A DNA stretch of 64,000 bases from JAJTDS01 sp964202895 (GTDB taxonomy: Bacteria; Pseudomonadota; Alphaproteobacteria; Rickettsiales; UBA1997), in assembly GCA_964202895.1 (NCBI GenBank), contig CAXNJM010000001.1, forward strand, positions 1-64,000. Direction: 5' to 3'. The position numbers and the translations under genes are program-made. Positions 60,316-64,000 of the stretch are shown here, one piece after another. Numbering within the stretch: the first letter of the stretch is position 1; each line of letters starts with the position of its first letter. The notes under the pieces were generated by a model that had not been told where the DNA came from, did not search any database, and was given only the letters and a program-made list of their open reading frames with translations.

Positions 60316-61617
60316 TTAATTATTTTTAAGATTTATTTTTAAAACTTTATTTATTGCTTTTGCTTTGTGATATGTTTCCTCAAGCTCTTTTTGTGGCTCG
60401 GAATCAAAAGTGATGGCGCCTCCTACTTGAAATTCAAAATTGTTATTTTGTAAAATTAGAGTTCTAATTACTACTGAAAAAACAGCCTCATCTTTTGATT
60501 TAATTATCCCTATTGTGCCACTATAAATTCCTCTTGCCATTTTTTCAAAAGAATTCGATGCCTCAATTGCCTTAATTTTTGGAGCTCCTGTCATTGAGCC
60601 AGGAGGAAAGCAGGCGATTATTGCACTAAAAATATTGCATTCTTCAAGCATTATTCCGCTAATTTCAGATGATAAATGGTGTATTGTTTGATAGGAATCA
60701 ACTTGAAATAATCTGTCAACTTTTACAGATCCTATTTTAGATATCCTTGACAAGTCATTTCTTACTAAATCAACAATCATAAGGTTTTCTGATTTTTCTT
60801 TGGTGCTATTGATTAAATAATCACGATTTTGAATATCTTTCTTTTCATCTTTGTGATCTCTCGGGCTTGTTCCCTTGATTGGTTTAGAGATTATTTTTTG
60901 ATTATTGATGTCTAAGAATAGCTCTGGACTTGCTGATATTATATAGCTATAACGATTCTTAATTAATGCGGAATAATTAGAGGGGCTTGCCTTGCAAAGG
61001 TCGGAAAAAATATTCCAAGCTTTATTTTTATTGATTTCGCAATTTATTTTTCCATAAAATTTACGAGTTAAATTGGTCTGATAATAGTCTCCATTACTAA
61101 TTTCTGTCTTAATTTTATTAATTGCCGTTAAATATTCCTCATCGCTAAAATTAGAGTTGCAACTACTGGCAAAATATTCGCCATCTTGCTCTGACTCGAT
61201 AGAAGATTTTTCGCAATTATCTATAAAATCAGGCTGTGATTCTTTGCTATAGTGAATGATAATAGATTTTTCTAGGTGATTAAATTCTAATATTAATGAA
61301 AATTTTACCCATAAAATATTTGGATTTTTAATAAAATAATTATTTGAGAATTTAATGTTTTCAATGTCTTGAGCAGATTCAAAGGCAAAATATCCTATCC
61401 ACCAATCGTGATTTTGAGTTATTTTCTTCTCAATATCGTTAATTTTATTGCCAAATATTTCTTCTTGTGGAAATAATGCTAAATAAGATTTGCTATTCGA
61501 GTTATTGCTTTTTATGCCGGATAATAAAAAGGCAAAATCAAGCGATTCTTGATAGTTGGCAATAATTTTTGCACTTAATATTTCTGGTTCTATCCAATTG
61601 ATAATTTTCTGTTTCAT
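60316..61617 (-). CDS. pabB: aminodeoxychorismate synthase component I
   Basis: PabB makes 4-amino-4-deoxychorismate from chorismate for folate synthesis, with a PabA/TrpG glutaminase. The 433-residue protein has the chorismate-binding domain: GDYYQTNLTRKF, SASPELFLD, PIKGTSPRD (the PIKGT lysine marks PabB rather than TrpE), VDLVRNDLSRI, CFPPGSMTGAPKIKAIE and AITFDSEPQKELEETYHKA. The last two match the family end. It follows the sensor kinase gene by 16 bases. Confidence 0.93.
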   Translation of the reverse strand: MKQKIINWIEPEILSAKIIANYQESLDFAFLLSGIKSNNSNSKSYLALFPQEEIFGNKINDIEKKITQNHDWWIGYFAFESAQDIENIKFSNNYFIKNPNILWVKFSLILEFNHLEKSIIIHYSKESQPDFIDNCEKSSIESEQDGEYFASSCNSNFSDEEYLTAINKIKTEISNGDYYQTNLTRKFYGKINCEINKNKAWNIFSDLCKASPSNYSALIKNRYSYIISASPELFLDINNQKIISKPIKGTSPRDHKDEKKDIQNRDYLINSTKEKSENLMIVDLVRNDLSRISKIGSVKVDRLFQVDSYQTIHHLSSEISGIMLEECNIFSAIIACFPPGSMTGAPKIKAIEASNSFEKMARGIYSGTIGIIKSKDEAVFSVVIRTLILQNNNFEFQVGGAITFDSEPQKELEETYHKAKAINKVLKINLKNN

Positions 61618-61633
61618 TAGCTAACTTATTTTA

Positions 61634-63049
61634 TTAGAACGGCAATGATATCATTACTTTAAGCCCGCCAAACTTACTTTTAGATAATTTTATTACCCCT
61701 CCGTGAAGGCTTATTCCATCCAAAGCAATTGCCATTCCTAGGCCAGAACCACTAGATTTTTTAATATTATTTTTACTATCAAGGTTTCTTGCATTATCTA
61801 TGCGATAAAACGGCTTAAATACATTTTCTTGTTCTGATTCTGGAATGCCTGAGCCGTTATCTTCTATATCTATTCTTAAGGCTTTTTCATTTTCTTGATT
61901 TTGATCAATAAAACATTTAACAAAAACATTTTCGCCATATTTTAAGCCGTTATCAATTAAATTAATTAAAACTCTTTTTAATGTGATTCTTTTGATAATT
62001 ATTTTGCATCCTCTTGGCAATTCTAGTTCTAAACCTATTTTTTGATTTATTTTTTGATAATATTCAATAATTTCGTTTTTTATAAAGGCTTCAATCTCAA
62101 TCTCTGACCCTTTTTCTTGGTTGTCAGATCTGGCAAAATCAAGATATTCTTCAACTAATTGTTGCATATCGTTGATATTTTGCTCCAATTCTATAATTTC
62201 ATTCTGATTTTCATTTTTATTCATTAATGCTAATTGCAATTTCATTCTAGTTAACGGAGTTCTTAAGTCGTGAGAAACCGCAGATAGAGTTTCGGTTCTT
62301 TGAATTATTTGCTTTTTAACTCTATTTTTCATTTCAAGAAAAGAGCTAGTCAAAGATTGAATTTCTTCTGACCCAGAAGGGCTAATTTCTTCAAATTCTT
62401 GACCTCGACCAAATTTTTCGGCAGCAATAGTAAGTTTTTTTAATGATTTTACCTGATTTTTAAAAAATAAGGTTGCGATTATCATCATTAAAATTGATGT
62501 AAAAACCATCCAAAATATAAATATCGAAGAGGTTGAGCTGGTTATTCTCTTAATCGGGACTTCAAAAATAATAATTCCTTGATTAGTTTGCAGATTAACT
62601 ATGATAAAATTTTTATCTTCTGGATTGTCGAAAATTTCAAATGGAGTTAGTTTGTAATTTTCTAATTCTATTTTAAAGCGATTATAAGGGTCAATTAAGG
62701 GGTTTATATATTCTCTAAAAGTGCTTGGTGCTGTTGAGCTATCTGCTATTTTACGACTTTTCTTAATTCTTTTTTTTTCGGCAAAAGAAAAATTTAAACC
62801 TGTATTTTCGGATAAATCTTGTAATAGATTGGTGTATCCAGATTTATTAATTGATTTTTTAATAAAAATCATTTCTTCGATTATGCCTCTTGACATATGT
62901 TTGCTGACTAAATCAAGATGAGTATAATAAAAAACATAAATTGATACAAATTGCACGATTGCAAAAGAGGCGATAATTATTAGTAGAAACCTGCCATATA
63001 AAGATTTCGGTAGTATTTTTTTTAGCAACAACGATTGATTTTTTGCCAT
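61634..63049 (-). CDS. EnvZ-like sensor histidine kinase
   Basis: A 471-residue membrane sensor kinase. It has an N-terminal membrane helix (about 20-42), a periplasmic region of some 120 residues, a second helix (about 170-192), then a HAMP domain, the HisKA motif SAVSHDLRTPLTRMK with the phosphorylated His, and the HATPase boxes NLIDNGLKYG, DNGSGIPE and GSGLGMAIAL. The motif wording HDLRTPLTRM is that of EnvZ. The response regulator is not adjacent, so it is encoded elsewhere. It probably shares a transcript with pabB. Confidence 0.93.
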   Translation of the reverse strand: MAKNQSLLLKKILPKSLYGRFLLIIIASFAIVQFVSIYVFYYTHLDLVSKHMSRGIIEEMIFIKKSINKSGYTNLLQDLSENTGLNFSFAEKKRIKKSRKIADSSTAPSTFREYINPLIDPYNRFKIELENYKLTPFEIFDNPEDKNFIIVNLQTNQGIIIFEVPIKRITSSTSSIFIFWMVFTSILMMIIATLFFKNQVKSLKKLTIAAEKFGRGQEFEEISPSGSEEIQSLTSSFLEMKNRVKKQIIQRTETLSAVSHDLRTPLTRMKLQLALMNKNENQNEIIELEQNINDMQQLVEEYLDFARSDNQEKGSEIEIEAFIKNEIIEYYQKINQKIGLELELPRGCKIIIKRITLKRVLINLIDNGLKYGENVFVKCFIDQNQENEKALRIDIEDNGSGIPESEQENVFKPFYRIDNARNLDSKNNIKKSSGSGLGMAIALDGISLHGGVIKLSKSKFGGLKVMISLPF

Positions 63050-63222
63050 TTTTTGTAATGATATAATTTAAAAAATTTCTTACGATTCATTCTTTGAGAA
63101 TTTTGATGTTCGCAAATGCCTTTACTTGTTGATTCTGTTTGTTTTAGATAATCTTGATAAGCATCTTCGCGATTAAGATGATTATTGATTATGAAAAAAA
63201 AATTTAATATTTTTTTTAGCAT
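63022..63222 (-). CDS. small hypothetical protein upstream of the kinase
   Basis: A 66-residue frame overlapping the kinase start by 28 bases, and starting 10 bases after murF. It has a hydrophobic start (MLKKILNFFFII) then a charged stretch (DAYQDYLKQTE, SQRMNRKKFFKLYHYKKW) which looks protein-like. No family is recognised. Overlap and operon position suggest translational coupling with the kinase. Confidence 0.4.
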   Translation of the reverse strand: MLKKILNFFFIINNHLNREDAYQDYLKQTESTSKGICEHQNSQRMNRKKFFKLYHYKKWQKINRCC

Positions 63223-63232
63223 ATTTAAAACA

Positions 63233-64000
63233 TTAGGATTGTAATTTTTTTATGATTTCTTCTAGTTTAATTCCGCGAGAACCTTTGATATAAATGATGT
63301 CTTCGTTTTCTATATATTGTAAAATTGCTTGCGATGCATCTATTGAGTTATAAAAATTAAGATATTTGACATTTTTTAAGTATTTTGAAGCATTATTTGT
63401 TTCTTTGCCAACCAAAATTGCCAAATCAACATTATGTTGAGAGATTAGCTCCATTGCTTGCAAATGCAACTCTGTTGATTTTTCTCCTAGTTCAAGCATA
63501 TCTCCAATTATTGCAATTAGCCTTTTTTTATGCAGAGATTTTTTTATCTTACTGGCATTGCTAAGACCCGCATCAATTGATGCGAGGCTAGAATTATAGC
63601 TATCATCAATAATGGTAATATTTTTATCATCAATCAATATTTCGCTCAATAGACCTCTTCCTGCTGTTAATTTGAATTCTAACAATTTTGCTAAGCCAAT
63701 TTTAGCTTCTAATCCAATATTATAAATAACGGCTAAAGCTATTAAAGAATTATAGATAATCGCCTGATTATTGGTATTTAATTGATATTCGCACAATTGA
63801 TTAAGGTTATTTTTGCTTGTGGTGGCAATAATTTTAACCTCGTTAATTTTTTCATCGTCAATTTTTATTATGCTGTAATCATTGTTATTATTGATTCCGT
63901 AGCTCGATATTTTAACATCTTGAGCATATTTTTTAATGGCGATTTCTTTAAGAAATTGATAAAATTCACTATCGCCATTGAGAATAATTTGTGGCATTTG
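63233..64000 (-). CDS. murF: UDP-N-acetylmuramoyl-tripeptide--D-alanyl-D-alanine ligase (partial, C-terminal)
   Basis: MurF adds D-Ala-D-Ala to the peptidoglycan precursor. The window holds only the C-terminal 255 or so residues; the 5' part runs off the right edge. Evidence is the order IILNGDSEFYQFL (central domain end), the GRGLLSEILIDDKNITIIDDSYNSS stretch, ASIDAGLSNASK, IAIIGDMLELGEKS and YIKGSRGIKLEEII, which match the MurF C-terminal domain. The nearest methionine codon at 63995-63997 is not the true start. Confidence 0.88.
   Translation of the reverse strand, partial: QMPQIILNGDSEFYQFLKEIAIKKYAQDVKISSYGINNNNDYSIIKIDDEKINEVKIIATTSKNNLNQLCEYQLNTNNQAIIYNSLIALAVIYNIGLEAKIGLAKLLEFKLTAGRGLLSEILIDDKNITIIDDSYNSSLASIDAGLSNASKIKKSLHKKRLIAIIGDMLELGEKSTELHLQAMELISQHNVDLAILVGKETNNASKYLKNVKYLNFYNSIDASQAILQYIENEDIIYIKGSRGIKLEEIIKKLQS

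Overview
This window comes from a very AT-rich, reduced genome of a Gram-negative alphaproteobacterium, most likely Rickettsiales or a close relative. The evidence: the S10-spc-alpha ribosomal superoperon runs secY-adk-rpsM-rpsK-rpoA-rplQ with no rpmJ, as in Alphaproteobacteria; lspA is followed by a BamF/DUF3035-like lipoprotein; two cysteine desulfurase genes lie in tandem; isocitrate dehydrogenase is the NADP type II form; and there is a long VirB6-type type IV secretion protein with a large hydrophilic tail. The cell makes peptidoglycan (murF), lipid A (lpxL) and an LPS core (WaaE-like glycosyltransferase). It also carries aroG (class II), trpE and pabB, so it has at least part of chorismate, tryptophan and folate synthesis, which classical intracellular Rickettsia lack. 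A less host-dependent member such as a Deianiraea-like lineage is an inference, not shown.

Layout. 1-1.77 kb: an almost pure A/T desert (about 10% GC by rough count) with two decayed reading-frame fragments on the minus strand. 1.9-4.6 kb: lipoprotein, pth, transaldolase-type aldolase, acyltransferase. 5.1-22.2 kb: fusA, tuf and the whole ribosomal superoperon ending with rplS. A perfect 15-bp terminator hairpin just after it lies inside the signal-peptide codons of a small lipoprotein gene. 22.7-31 kb: ABC-F ATPase, nuoD, dgt, znuB-type permease, icd, gltX. 31-39 kb: SpoT/Rel, glycosyltransferase, DsbA-like protein, mlaF, lpxL, trpE. 38.7-44 kb: two cysteine desulfurases, hscA, lspA, BamF-like protein. 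44.1-51.3 kb: tRNA-Leu(UAA), VirB6, an OmpA-domain lipoprotein, a composite intergenic repeat and a 611-residue orphan. 51.5-56.6 kb: an operon read leftward (aroG-era-queE-COQ9-dnaE C-terminal part). 56.7-59.5 kb: rlmI, a conserved lipoprotein, an XRE regulator with a small membrane protein. 59.5-60.3 kb: a mosaic of palindromic intergenic repeats. 60.3-64 kb: pabB, an EnvZ-like sensor kinase, a small ORF and the C-terminal part of murF.

The most unusual points are: (1) a free-standing C-terminal third of DNA polymerase III alpha, cut cleanly at a domain boundary, with an in-frame stop directly before its ATG and no N-terminal part nearby; (2) the terminator embedded in a lipoprotein gene; (3) the 1.8-kb A/T desert; (4) the orphan 611-residue protein next to the VirB6 pair; (5) the repeat island whose modules recur in rearranged order 10 kb away. 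Most genes have weak or no Shine-Dalgarno sequence; rplW, rpsC, rplX and rpsM are exceptions. Several start codons were moved inward from the longest reading frame because of family alignment or because a good promoter lies over the upstream codons.
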